Positions 19,557-29,413 are shown, counted from the stretch's first letter. The stretch is DNA of 64,000 bases from Fen-1301 sp963786395 (GCA_963786395.1 CAWAZD010000001.1:434001-498000); one strand, 5' to 3'. The notes: generated from the letters alone by a model not told the origin. Numbers and translations are program-made.

Positions 19557-19600
19557 TTTTAACTTTTAACTTTTAACTTTTAACTTTTAACTTTTAACTT
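19557..19600. repeat. Heptamer tandem repeat (TTTTAAC)6 abutting a start codon
   Basis: Six perfect TTTTAAC units plus TT run directly into the ATG at 19601, preceded by imperfect units from about 19515. The same unit, reverse complemented, occurs at 34494-34538 and 50630-50668. Confidence 0.9.
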
Positions 19601-20584
19601 ATGACTGACAAAATAATCCGCTGGGGAATTATCGGATGTGGAAACGTAACCGAACTAAAAAGCGGACCCGCATTTCAGAAAGCAGAGGGCTCGCAGCTTA
19701 TTGCGGTAATGAGGCGCAATGGCGAACTTGCCCGTGATTATGCAATCCGGCATAATGTTCCCAAATGGTATGACAATGCCGACCTGCTAATTAACGATCC
19801 TGAAGTAGATGCAGTTTATGTTGCAACCCCGCCATCTACACACAAAGAATTTACAATTAAAGCAGCAAGGGCGGGTAAACCTGTATATGTAGAAAAGCCC
19901 ATGGCATTAAACTATAATGAATGTCTTGAGATGACAGAAGAATGCGAAAAGTTAAACGTTCCACTTTTTGTAGCATACTACCGGCGTGCATTGCCAAGGT
20001 TTTTAAAGATAAAAGAACTGATAGATGAAAAAGCAATCGGGGAAGTTCGTGCTGTAGATGTTCGATTCTTTCAGAAACCATCTTTGTCTGATCTGAATGG
20101 AACTTACAATTGGAGAGTTGACCCTGCAATTGCAGGTGCGGGGTACTTTTTTGATTTAGCATCTCATACACTGGACATTCTTCAATATTATTTAGGATCA
20201 ATTATAAAAGCAGAGGGGAGTGCATCGAACCAGGGCAAATATTATGAAGCCGAAGATACAGTAAGTGCATCATTGATGTTTGAAAATGGAATTCACGGAA
20301 CCGGCTTGTGGTGTTATTGTGCAGCGGAGAATCTTGACAAGTGTGAAATCATCGGTTCAAAAGGTAAAATAGTATTCTCAACATTTGGAGATTTACCTGT
20401 TATAATTCAAAGAGGGGAAGTGATAGAAGATTTAAACATTCCCCACCCGGAACATATCCAGCAGCCATTAATCCAACTAATAACTAATGAATTATTGGGA
20501 ATTGGAAAATCTCCAAGCACTGGAAGAACTGGAATGCAAACAAGTTGGGTAATGGATAAAATACTGGGAAGGATTAAAATGTAA
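19601..20584 (+). CDS. Gfo/Idh/MocA-family NAD(P)-dependent oxidoreductase
   Basis: A 327-residue protein with an N-terminal Rossmann fold (WGIIGCGNVTELKSGPA near residues 8-24), the family motif YVEKPMALNYNE with EKP near residue 108, and the C-terminal alpha/beta domain with GAGYFFDLASHTLDIL, where the Asp and His are the usual catalytic pair. It probably oxidises or reduces a sugar or inositol derivative; the exact substrate is not predictable. The frame is intact. The start codon follows immediately after a (TTTTAAC)6 tract with no Shine-Dalgarno sequence. There is no clear operon partner; the next gene is 150 bases away. Confidence 0.88.
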   Translation: MTDKIIRWGIIGCGNVTELKSGPAFQKAEGSQLIAVMRRNGELARDYAIRHNVPKWYDNADLLINDPEVDAVYVATPPSTHKEFTIKAARAGKPVYVEKPMALNYNECLEMTEECEKLNVPLFVAYYRRALPRFLKIKELIDEKAIGEVRAVDVRFFQKPSLSDLNGTYNWRVDPAIAGAGYFFDLASHTLDILQYYLGSIIKAEGSASNQGKYYEAEDTVSASLMFENGIHGTGLWCYCAAENLDKCEIIGSKGKIVFSTFGDLPVIIQRGEVIEDLNIPHPEHIQQPLIQLITNELLGIGKSPSTGRTGMQTSWVMDKILGRIKM

Positions 20585-20679
20585 TTTTTCTAATTGAGAA
20601 AAAGTATGAGGAAGAAAAATGAGTAAAAGAAAACTATTTAATATTAGTTTTTCTGATACCAATTCTCTTCTAAGTTCCC

Positions 20680-20687
20680 TATTTTTG
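20680..20687 (+). promoter_or_regulatory. Candidate Bacteroidota-type minus-7 box TATTTTTG
   Basis: TATTTTTG fits TAnnTTTG and lies 47 bases before the ATG of the nuclease-like gene at 20735. No good minus-33 TTTG is present, so support is limited to position and match. Confidence 0.35.
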
Positions 20688-20734
20688 CAGACGGGGATTT
20701 GCTGAAAAAATATTTCAAAAGGAAATATTTGAAT

Positions 20735-22034
20735 ATGAATAAAGGGCAAAGACTTAAACCAAGAGTGGCTATTGTTGGGAATTTTTCGAAAGAAGAAGAA
20801 TTAAAATTTAATAACATTTTTCCAACAATTTGGTATGCGGGAAATTATGACCATTTAGCTTCACAAATACATCAAAATGAAATTGATCTTTTAATAGTTG
20901 GTTCCGATATTAATTCGATTACCATACTGGAACACTTCACTTCATTTAGTTTGTTTTTCAGATATTCTATATAATACGGCATTTGCTTATAAAGAGTATA
21001 TCATTTGTAGTGGAGATTTATCAGGTACTGAGGAATTTGAATTACCCTCGATTCCCCTTAACTTAGATAGACAGAGAAAAGCAGATATCTTAAACGTAAA
21101 TAATTATAAGCATAGAAGATTAATTGAAATCAAGAGAACTAGTTTTGGAGGTATACCGACCATACCAATTGAGGCAATTAAATATCTAAAAGAATGCACT
21201 CATATCTAATCCACATTTCACCAATATTTATGCCTTTTATACAATCAGAGAAGATACTGGAAAGGGATTTGCCTGGCTTCCTGGAGATTATTATTCAAAA
21301 CCAGAATGGTGTGAATTATTTGCACGTGAATAGTAAGAAAAAAAGATCCTTCAAGCTTTGAATCTTTTAAAAATTGGGATAATGAGAAAGAATGGCTTAG
21401 TAATCAGGAATTAAATTTAATAAACACAATGAAAGAATTGAAGAAGATCGAAATATTTATTTAGAAAAAACTGATAAAGAAATTTCAAAACTCAACTCTC
21501 AATATAAAGAGGAGAAACTTAAAGGAGACAAATCAATTAAAACTTTTAACTGCTCAAGGGGATGAATTGGTCGATAATGTTAAAAGTTATTTAGAAGAAA
21601 TTGGTTTTATTGCTACAAAATTTGATGATGAGATAGATAAAGGTAAACCTAAAAAAGAAGATTTAAGATTAACTATGGTTAATGATCCATCATGGGAGGG
21701 TATTGTTGAAATTAGGGGATACACAAAAAGTTCTGGATCAAATTCAGATATACTCCGATTAAACCGATTTGCAGAGCTATATAATAAAGAAAAGGGAAAG
21801 TTTCCAAGTAAAAGAATTTATATTGTGAATGGACAAACAGATTTATCGCCTTTTAAGCGCCAACTGCCTTTGGAATCTGCGGAAGAAGATATTTGTATAT
21901 TTGCAGAACAGGACGGCTTAATAATTGACACAAGAGAATTATTCAAGGTAATTCGAAACATCAATACCCTTGACAAAGTGAAAATAAAAGAATCGATTAT
22001 GAGCAATTCTGGTATGTGGAAGTACATTAACTAA
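20735..22034 (+). pseudogene. Uncharacterised nuclease-like protein, multiply frameshifted
   Basis: About 430 residues can be followed through several frames. N-terminal part: RVAIVGNFSKEEELKFNNIF and LIVGSDINS, alpha/beta in character. Middle: FAYKEYIICSGDLSGTEEFE, then TIREDTGKGFAWLPGDYYSK. A charged coiled region (KEISKLNSQYKEEKLKGDKS) leads to a C-terminal domain with ELVDNVKSYLEEIGFIATKF, EDLRLTM and GIVEIRGYTKSSGSNSD, ending SNSGMWKYIN. The last domain has the layout of a PD-(D/E)XK-type fold (helix, D, then hydrophobic strand with E-x-R), with Arg where Lys is usual, so catalysis is doubtful. It is followed 26 bases later by Mrr and then by an HNH endonuclease. Breaks lie near 20925, 21210, 21330, 21440 and 21535. 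I cannot name the family. Confidence 0.55.
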
Positions 22035-22060
22035 TAATTTTTTGAATAAGGATTGATCAA

Positions 22061-23020
22061 ATGGGAAAGAACTTAGGAATTAATTCATAAGGCAATAAAA
22101 GCTGATCCAGAATTTGAAAAACTTTCCGGTTGAAAAGGTTGCCACAAAAGCTATTTATGCTGCTTTTTTAATACTTAAAGAATCTGGTGGACAATTACCA
22201 GGGCGGGAAGTTATAAGTAAAATCCGCGAAATTGTTGAGTTCACTGATTGGGAAAAGCACAATATGCAAAAAACCGGATATATCAGGTGGGAATCTATTA
22301 TGCATTTTTACACTATTGATACACAAAAAGCAGGTTATTTAAGAAAACAGGGTGGCTTTTGGATATTGACCGAAGAGGGCGAAAAAGCAATTGATCTTGG
22401 ACCTTAGTGAAGGCTGTTAGATACAGCTTCAGCTGAAATATAAAATATGGGCAGCAGATAATAAAAAAGATAAAGATAACTCTTATTTCAAACGAAGCGG
22501 ATTTGAAATAGAGGAAGATAATAGCCAACTTCAAAAGCTAATTTAGACCAATTGGAAGAAAGGGCGATACAAGGTCTTAAAGATTATTATCTCAAAAAAG
22601 AATCCATATGAATTTCAAGATATGGTGGCCGCCTTACTCCGAGCTATGGGATATTATACGCCATTCATTTCGCCACGTGGCAAAGATGGAGGTGTTGATA
22701 TTTTGGCTTATCAGGATCCTATTGGGGACTAAAATGCCAAGAATTAAAGTCAAGTTAAACACAAACCTGAATCTTCTGTTCCTGTTGCAGAAATTAGAAG
22801 TCTTCTTGGGTTATTAAACAAGGAGGGGGATGTCGGTTTATTCGTTACCTTCTGGTAATTTCACCTCAGAATCCGAGAGATCTTCCCGTGATTCACATAT
22901 TCATATAAAATTAATTGATTTTGAAAACTTTATCTTCTTTGGAAGAAATTTTATGACAAGTTAACAGATGACGAAAAAAACATGCTTCCCTTATATCCTG
23001 ATTTATTTTTTAGGAAGTAA
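22061..23020 (+). pseudogene. mrr: Mrr-type modified-DNA restriction endonuclease, badly frameshifted
   Basis: The Mrr architecture is recognisable across at least eight frame changes. The N-terminal winged-helix part reads PVEKVATKAIYAAFLILKES, PGREVISKIREI, WESIMHFYTIDTQKAGYL and GGFWILTEEGEKAI. The linker includes YKIWAADN. The catalytic domain is YEFQDMVAALLRAMGYYTPF, RGKDGGVDILAYQDP, then IKVQVKH, the D...QxK signature of Mrr_cat, and AEIRSLLGLLNKEGDVGLFV, ending LYPDLFF. Mrr cleaves methylated or otherwise modified foreign DNA. The break density (about one per 110 bases) is far above that in clpC or the helicase, so this copy is most likely dead. It converges on an HNH endonuclease gene with only 10 bases between stops. 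Confidence 0.75.
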
Positions 23021-23030
23021 TGAATAATTC

Positions 23031-23804
23031 TCAAGGTTGGAATCTTATGTCATTATGATATTCCAAGAATATTTTGTCAGGTAAAAATCGTGAAGGTAAA
23101 ATAATATCTTTACAATCATATCGCAGAAAAAAATCTGTAATTGAGTCATGCTTGTTATTTTTCAAAACAGAGGAAACACGGATCTTATAATCAGGTGTAA
23201 TTGTGATAAGGCCATTTTCAAATGCTTTATCGTGAAGGGCATTTATAGCTATTCCATTTCTTGGATTTAATCTGTTCTTTTCATCCATGCCCCATGGTTT
23301 AATATGTCCTGCAATCAATAAATCCGGTTGCCGTAATCCAGTAATGCAGCATGTATAATTGTAAGAAGTGAGTATTACTTTTCTAAAAAAAGATTGATTG
23401 ACTCTAACTTTTACAATTTGTTCTCTGACCAATCCGTCCCTTGGGCAAATCAGATTCATCAATAAAATTTAACTTCTCGACAGTTGTGTTTTCATAATTC
23501 GCTAATAATTTTTCACTCTTAAAAGCTAAATCTTCCCAGTTATTATAAAACTCATTCCATACTAGTTTGTCTAATTTACTTGCGTTTCTAGCTCCTTTAA
23601 TCCCTCTTTTTTGCAAAATAGGATCAAAACTTGCCAGATTACCTAGTTTCCAATGCAACAGATCCTGGAGTTCGACCAATTAAATTAGCTAATCTTATTA
23701 TTTTCAGGATTTCCATGATGCATTTGCCCAAAAGACAATTTACAATAAAGATTGATTGCTAAAATCAATTCTTCTTCAGTCCAAGGTCTTTGACCCTTTT
23801 TCAT
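23031..23804 (-). pseudogene. HNH restriction endonuclease (COG3440-like), frameshifted
   Basis: From ATG 23804 the sequence reads KKGQRPWTEEELILAINLYC and KLSFGQMHHGNPE, then in other frames NLIGRTPGSVA, KLGNLASFDPILQKRGIKGA and WEDLAFKSEKLL. The C-terminal HNH domain is VNQSFFRKVILTSYNYTCCI, HIKPWGMDEKNRLNPRNGI and ALHDKAFENGLITI, with the metal-site His, Asn and His visible. This domain order is that of predicted restriction endonucleases with a C-terminal HNH_2 domain. The total would be about 255 residues. Breaks lie near 23690, 23650 and 23440. It is adjacent to Mrr and the nuclease-like gene, so the three probably entered as defence genes. Confidence 0.72.
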
Positions 23805-23905
23805 AATAATTAGTTTATACTTTAATATTCTCTATCGAAAATACTTATTATGTTTAAAAGGTTCAATCAAATTCAGATATCTATTCTTCAAGATAATTGC
23901 CAATT

Positions 23906-24458
23906 TCATTTTAAAACTCTCTTGTCTCTGACCATAAGAGGATGAAGTAAAACAGGAATAATCAATTCTTCACCTATTGGGAGGTGGGAGCTTTTGGCGG
24001 GTATGATTGAAAGATCAAAGGGGTCCAATTGAAACAATCTTAACTTCTTCTAATCTATTCACATCTGAATTCAAGTCTTTAAGAAATTCACTTCCGGGAC
24101 GCATTTGTCTGCAGCCTGCATTTCCTAAAAGATATGCCATCCGGCTTCCGTGGTGAGGTGTTGAAATGGAAATAAAACGCTTTACTCTTTTCATTCCATC
24201 AAGGCGCTGAAGATAATACCGGCAAATAAGTCCTCCCATACTGAATCCAACAAGATGGAATGTTTCTCCTGCGGGAATGGTTTTATCAATATATGTTTTA
24301 AGCTGCAGGGCAAGTTCATCTAATCCTATCTTTCCGGTACTGGGGGCAAGGGAAGGGGCAAAAGTGCGGAATCCTCTGGTCTCAAGAAATCCGGACATCT
24401 TTTTGAAGATGTTGAAGAAATGAAAAATGCCGTGGACTAGGACGACGGAGTTTGCCAT
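23906..24458 (-). CDS. Small alpha/beta-hydrolase lipase/esterase, one frameshift
   Basis: About 184 residues from ATG 24458. The beginning NSVVLVHGIFHF carries the oxyanion HG motif. The nucleophile elbow is VGFSMGGL and a conserved block STPHHGSRMAYLLG follows. The last part lies in another frame (DLSIIPAKSSHLPIGEEL, then HPLMVRDKRVLK, with the catalytic His in VLLHP), reached by one indel near 24025. The length and motifs match compact triacylglycerol lipases related to LipA/EstA. No signal peptide is seen with this start; a longer in-frame upstream extension is repeat-derived and unlikely to be coding. It ends about 100 bases from the HNH gene start. Confidence 0.75.
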
Positions 24459-24653
24459 TGGGATAAAATAATTGTTAGGCAAATATATGTAAAGCAGGGA
24501 GTAATGGAAGAATGGATGAAGGATGAGATCCTTCGCTGTGGACAGAATGACGAATAGGAATAATGGTGTCGGGGAATGGGAATCTGTCCGAGAACTGGAA
24601 CAAAAGCCAGAAATAATTAATATATTTGTGGGAGAAAAATCTGGATAATAGAA

Positions 24654-26090
24654 ATGAAATTTCGTTCCTACGAACAACACCAAACAACACTTCTCCCGCA
24701 AAGTATTGAGGAATTAGTTCCCCCGAATCATGTGGTAAGGGCACTCGATAAAATCGTAGAGCAATTAGATCTTAAGGATTTATATTCGAGTTACAGCGAA
24801 GAAGGTCAACCAGGCTACCATCCGTTGATGTTAGTAAAGGTACTACTATATGGATATTTAATAGGAGTAAGGAGTTCAAGAAAGATAGCCGAAAAATTAG
24901 AAAGTGATGTATTCTTTATGTATCTGTCAGCCCAGCAGCGGCCAGACTTCAGGACAATAAGTGATTTCAGATTAAACAAAAAAGATTATCTGAAAGGATA
25001 TTTCAAACAGGTGCTACAAATATGCAGGCAGATGGGGCTGGCAAAGTTGGGGCAGATAGCTATAGATGGAACAAAGATAGAAGCGAATTCTTCCAGAAAG
25101 AAGATGTTAGATAAAAAAGACCTTCTAAAATTAGAACGCAGAGTAGAAAATAACATAAAGCAAATCATTGAGAGCGCAGAAAGCATAGACAAAGAAGAAG
25201 ATCAGAGATACGGAAAAGGCAAAAGAGGAGATGAACTCCCGGAAGAGTTATCTGGAAATGAAAAACTCCTAGAGAAAATAAAACAAGCTAAGAAACACCT
25301 GGAAGAAAATGATCTTAAACGAGTAAGCATCACAGATCCTGAATCCAGGATAATGTTGATAAACAATAAAGGAACAGATGTCTGTTTTAATGCACAAGCA
25401 GCCATCGATTGTGATAATCAAATAATTACGGCTTGTAAAATAAGCAATCATGAAAATGACCATAAAAATTTTATTCCAGTATATGAAGAAGTAGTCAATA
25501 ATACAGGAGAGAAACCAAAGGAAGTATTTGCCGATGCAGGTTACGAAAGTGGGAAAACATATCTATACATTGAAGAAAATGAAATAGATGCGTATGTCCC
25601 TGATTCTATGCTAAATAAAGAAACAGATGAAAAGGATACTGAATCAATTGGGGAATTTGACAGGAGGAAATTTACATATAATAAGTTAGATAATACGTAT
25701 ACCTGTCCAAATCAACAACAGATGATATTTGAGAGAAATGGCTCAAGAAACGGAGTAAAGTTTAGAATATATAAAGGTCAGAGTTGTCAGAAATGCGCAC
25801 TTAGAAAGAAGTGTATCAGCAAAGAGAATGCAAAATCACGACAAATACAGATTTGTGAAAATGATAAGTTTAAGGCAGAAATGCGTAATAAATTATTATC
25901 CGTTAAAGGAAGACAAAAATACAAGAAAAGAATGTTAATAGAACCAGTCTTTGCACATCTAAAAAGACTAATGTTGTTCAGACAGTTCTTACTTCGAGGA
26001 GTGGATAAAGTAGAATGTGAATTAAATTTGCTTTGTACTGCTTACAACATTAAGAAATTATCCAAATATTTAAGCCTACAAGCAATATAA
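24654..26090 (+). CDS. IS1182-family DDE transposase
   Basis: An uninterrupted 478-residue transposase. The N-terminal DUF772-type domain reads YEQHQTTLLPQSIEELVPPN, YHPLMLVKVLLYGYLIG, then RPDFRTISDFR. The DDE catalytic core shows IAIDGTKIEANSS (first Asp), FADAGYESGKTY (second Asp) and, near the end, RMLIEPVFAHLKR (Glu). Between the second and third acidic residues is a Cys cluster (CQKCALRKKC) common in this family. Its stop is inside the terminator hairpin at 26071-26110. The intact frame next to heavily decayed nuclease genes suggests a recent insertion. Confidence 0.92.
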   Translation: MKFRSYEQHQTTLLPQSIEELVPPNHVVRALDKIVEQLDLKDLYSSYSEEGQPGYHPLMLVKVLLYGYLIGVRSSRKIAEKLESDVFFMYLSAQQRPDFRTISDFRLNKKDYLKGYFKQVLQICRQMGLAKLGQIAIDGTKIEANSSRKKMLDKKDLLKLERRVENNIKQIIESAESIDKEEDQRYGKGKRGDELPEELSGNEKLLEKIKQAKKHLEENDLKRVSITDPESRIMLINNKGTDVCFNAQAAIDCDNQIITACKISNHENDHKNFIPVYEEVVNNTGEKPKEVFADAGYESGKTYLYIEENEIDAYVPDSMLNKETDEKDTESIGEFDRRKFTYNKLDNTYTCPNQQQMIFERNGSRNGVKFRIYKGQSCQKCALRKKCISKENAKSRQIQICENDKFKAEMRNKLLSVKGRQKYKKRMLIEPVFAHLKRLMLFRQFLLRGVDKVECELNLLCTAYNIKKLSKYLSLQAI

Positions 26091-26110
26091 CTTGCAGGCT
26101 TATTTTTTTT
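26071..26110 (+). terminator. Terminator overlapping the transposase 3' end
   Basis: TAAGCCTACAAG pairs with CTTGCAGGCTTA (one mismatch), followed by TTTTTTTT. The stem includes the last codons of the transposase gene. Confidence 0.75.
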
Positions 26111-26226
26111 CATCATCAAATAATGAAAAAATAAGTCCTCAAAAGTATCGTCCACATAATAACTCATTATTTGAATTATTATATGGGGGGTTCTCGGACA
26201 GATTCCCATTCCCCGACACCATTATT

Positions 26227-26505
26227 TTATTTTTCATTTTTAATTGGGTACCCTATGGCAGTATACAGACAAGTTCATGGTCCCGACACCCCAGAAAAAA
26301 GATATATGTAAATGATATAATTAAACCTTCGAGGTTGAGGAAAACCTCGAAGGTTAATAACGTACAAATTCAGGGAATGACAGACAATTCAGGTATGACA
26401 GACAAATAAACCGGTGGTAATTATCACATTCTCTTTTCTCTACCGTATTAACTTTCCTTCCTGAGAATAATTAATATTAATAATTATTAATAATAGGAGG
26501 ATTTT
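26227..26505. repeat. Spacer with R8 remnant (26279-26300) and 13-bp stem palindrome (26324-26355)
   Basis: GGTCCCGACACCCCAGAAAA at 26279-26298 is the R8 unit in reverse orientation. AACCTTCGAGGTT / AACCTCGAAGGTT at 26324-26355 is a perfect 13-bp inverted repeat with a 6-base loop; it has no T-run and is not a typical terminator. The last 60 bases are AT-rich and lead to the GGAGG of the oxidase gene. Confidence 0.65.
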
Positions 26506-27883
26506 ATGCCTGATACTACGACTATTGATGATTTGCGGAAGAACCTGCGCGGACAACTTATCCAACCCGGCGATAGAGATTATGATAATGCACGAACTGT
26601 TTATAATGGAATGATTGATAAGCACCCACGGTTGATTGCAAAATGCACTGATGTGGCTGATGTTATTACTGCTGTAAATTTTGGACGTGAAACTAATATG
26701 CTTATGTCTATTTTCGGCGGAGGTCATAATGCTGGCGGTTTAGGCGTCTGCGATGACGGACTTGTTATAAATCTATCAAACATAAAATACACGCGCGTTG
26801 ATCCTGTTGCTAAAACAGTGATCGTTGGCGGCGGAACTACATGGGGAGATGTGGACCATGCTACTTATCCATTTAAACTTGCTGTACCTGCAGGTATTAT
26901 TTCAACTACAGGCGTGGGTGGACTTGCACTCGGCGGCGGTATTGGATATCTTTCGCGTAAATATGGACTGACAGTTGATAATATTTTGTCAGTTGATATG
27001 GTACTCGCCGATGGCAGTTTTGTTACTGCAAATGAAAAAGAGAACCCGGATCTCTATTGGGCTGTTCGTGGAGGCGGCGGCAATTTTGGTGTGGTTACAT
27101 CGTTCAAATTTAAACTAAATCCTGTACCAAGTAATTATGCAGGACCAACACTGTGGAATATTGAAAAGACAGACGAAGTTCTGAAATGGTACCGCGATTT
27201 TACAGCAGATTCGAATGAAGATCTGTATGGATTCTTTGCTGTAATAACTGTACCGCCGGGTCCGCCATTCCCTCAACATCTGCATAATAAAAAAATGTGC
27301 GGTGTGGTTTGGAGTTATACAGGTCCCGCGGATAAATTTGATTCAGTATTTAAACCAATACGTGCATTCGGACCGCCTGCATTGGATGGTGTTGGACCTG
27401 TTCCATACCCTGTAATGCAAAGTATGTTCGATGCTTTATATCCTCCGGGATTTCAATGGTACTGGAGAGCAGATTTTGTGAAGGATATTCCTGACGAAGC
27501 GGTAGCTATTCACAAAAAATTTGCAATGGATCTTCCTACTCCTGCTATCAACAATGCACCTTTATCCAATTGATGGTGCAGTCCATCGTGTCGGGAAAAA
27601 TGATACCGCATTTGCTTACCGCGATTCAAGATGGGCACAGGTTATGGTTGGTGTTGATCCTGATAAAAAGAATAGGGAAAAAATAACCAACTGGACAAAG
27701 AACTATTACGAGGAACTCCATAAGTTCTCTGCCGGCGGAGCTTATGTGAATTTTATGATGGATGAAGGACAGGATCGTGTAAAAGCTTCATATGGAGAGA
27801 ACTATGAACGGCTTGCAAAAATCAAAAGTAAATATGACCCTAAAAACTTATTCCGTGTGAATCAGAATATCCACCCGGCTTAA
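26506..27883 (+). CDS. FAD-linked oxidase (berberine-bridge/BBE family), one frameshift
   Basis: About 458 residues. The PCMH-type FAD domain contains GGGHNAGGLGVCDDGLVINL, VGGGTTWGDVD, then GGLALGGGIGYLSRKYGLTV and VRGGGGNFGVVTSFKF. The His in GGGHN is the usual 8-alpha-histidyl FAD anchor of the family. The substrate domain follows, and the C-terminal BBE motif is YDPKNLFRVNQNIHP. One indel near 27555 shifts the frame between AMDLPTP and MHLYPIDGAVHRV. The start ATG 26506 has GGAGG seven bases before it. There is no signal peptide. The likely reaction is oxidation of an alcohol or sugar with reduction of O2; the substrate is unknown. A terminator follows at 27906. Confidence 0.85.
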
Positions 27884-27905
27884 TAAATGAACTTCTTTTT
27901 CTTTT

Positions 27906-27933
27906 AAGGAGGGTGCAAATCCCTCCTTTTTTT
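27906..27933 (+). terminator. Rho-independent terminator after the FAD oxidase
   Basis: AGGAGGG / CCCTCCT stem with loop TGCAAAT, followed by TTTTTTT. It lies between convergent genes, with the protease stop at its right edge. Confidence 0.8.
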
Positions 27934-29338
27934 ATTTCATCAATATCATCTTTTTCGAATTTACAAAACTCCCCGCCTGCAGCTTAAAAATATAAGTTCC
28001 TGAATTTAATTTTCCCGGATTAAATTCTATTTTGTAATTACCCGCAGTTTTATCTTCGTTAATTAAAGAGGAGACTTCTCTTCCCAGCATGTCAAAGATC
28101 TTTAAAAGAAACATATGAGTCTACAGGCAACGAAAAGCTTATAACAGTGGAAGGATTAAAAGGATTCGGGTAATTCTGATCAAGGGAAAAAGCTAAAGGT
28201 TTTCCGGTTGTAACTTGAACTGAACTTATGTATCTGGACATTCCGTCAAAGTCCGTCTGTTTTAATCTGTAATAATATTGTCCGGTGAATTCAGGATTAT
28301 CTGTGAATGCATAATGTTGCGGGGAATTACTGTTTCCATCCCGGAATATTTCCCGAAATTACCCAGGCGGGTTTATTTGCATCTTTTCTTTCAATTTCAA
28401 ATCCACTGTTGTTTACTTCAGTTGCAGTCTGCCAAAACAATTTAACGTTATCGCCTTCAGCATGCGCTGTAAATGAGATAAGTTCAACCGGCAGCGGCAC
28501 TTCTTTTGATCCGCATAACTTTAATCCTGTACCCGCAGGATCTAAAAATGGTTTTAATCCGGACCATTCTTCTTGGAAATTGTCAATTACAGCAATAGCT
28601 TCAGGCGAATCACCGCAGCCGTTTATTTGTGCCCCTCTAACATCTCCTTTTACCATACCTTTGGCATCAAGAACCGGACTTCCTGAACTTCCGCTCTCTA
28701 AAGCGCCCTGTGTTACATTTGCATTAATAACATCATCGCCAAAGTATGAAATACTCAACACGGTCCCTTTTTTTACATCGCCTGAAGGATGACCAAAAAT
28801 ATATACCTGATCATTTAATTTAAGACTGGATCCAAAATTCCAACCGAGAAGCTGAAAATCCAGGTTTGCAGGGAATCCACCCGGCGGATTTTGCAATTCA
28901 AACAGGACCCGGTCTGTTTCATTATCTTTGGCTAATACTTTAACCGAGGTTGTTACGGTTATGCCTGCAGGTTCCTGCGTGAGATTACTGCAGGCTGGGA
29001 ATTCATAATTAAATATTAAAGTGAGAGTTGTACGATCTCCTGCATTTACTCCGGATGGGAACACGTGTCCTTTGGTAATAGCCAGAAGCCTGCCATCATT
29101 CGCCAGGTTATTTATCATATAACCTGTAGCATATCCATTTATTTTAAATACAGCGGATTTAATTGAACCGAAAGCAGCAAATATATCACAGTTGGAATTT
29201 ATATTACACGACTGCGATGATGCGAGCCCTGATGTTTTAGAAGGTTGGTTATTTTTATCATTAATGTTAAATCCATTCTGGGGGGAAATGAAAGGAAGCA
29301 ATTAAAATATGTAAAAGTATAAGTTTGCGAAGTATCAT
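27932..29338 (-). CDS. Secreted trypsin-like serine protease with T9SS sorting tail, frameshifted
   Basis: About 465 residues. From ATG 29338 a signal peptide is read (MILRKLILLHILIASF); a G6/C6 homopolymer at 29280-29285 then shifts the frame into ISPQNGFNINDKNN. The chymotrypsin-fold part shows AITKGHVFPSG (His), DNETDRVLFEL (Asp) and GALESGSSGSPVLD (nucleophile Ser). A fibronectin-like region (VELISFTAHAEGDNVKLFWQ) follows. The C-terminal T9SS type A sorting domain is NYPNPFNPSTVISFSLP, IFDMLGREVSSL, then SGTYIFKLQAG. A second indel near 28330 separates the tail. The protein is probably exported across the outer membrane by the type IX system and cell-attached or released. Homopolymer indels here look like sequence errors. 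Confidence 0.82.
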
Positions 29339-29413
29339 CGTGTCAGAAATATTAAAACATCAATTACTTAAAAATACGAAAAATAACTATGATAATAGCC
29401 CAGCTTTCCTAAT

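Larger units (their letters stand above)
24559..26226 (+). mobile_element. IS1182-like insertion sequence with 37-bp perfect inverted ends
   Basis: Bases 24559-24595 and 26190-26226 are exact reverse complements over 37 bases (core GGTGTCGGGGAATGGGAATC). They enclose one intact transposase. The element is about 1.67 kb, normal for IS1182-family elements. The outermost AATAAT/ATTATT may be target sequence and not part of the ends, so the boundaries are good to about six bases. No clear direct target duplication longer than 2 bp is visible. Confidence 0.85.

Noticed and set aside
19515..19600. CRISPR array suggested by regular short repeats
   Set aside because: The units are 7 bp with no spacers between them; this is a simple tandem repeat. 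The CTTAG tract at 45279 was rejected for the same reason.
24459..24701. N-terminal extension of the lipase to base 24701
   Set aside because: The extension runs through the IS terminal repeat and R4-type repeat DNA and encodes low-complexity peptides. The ATG at 24458 gives the normal family start.
28307..28792. Plus-strand open frame of 161 codons inside the protease gene
   Set aside because: It is antisense to clearly conserved serine-protease motifs and has no family features of its own.
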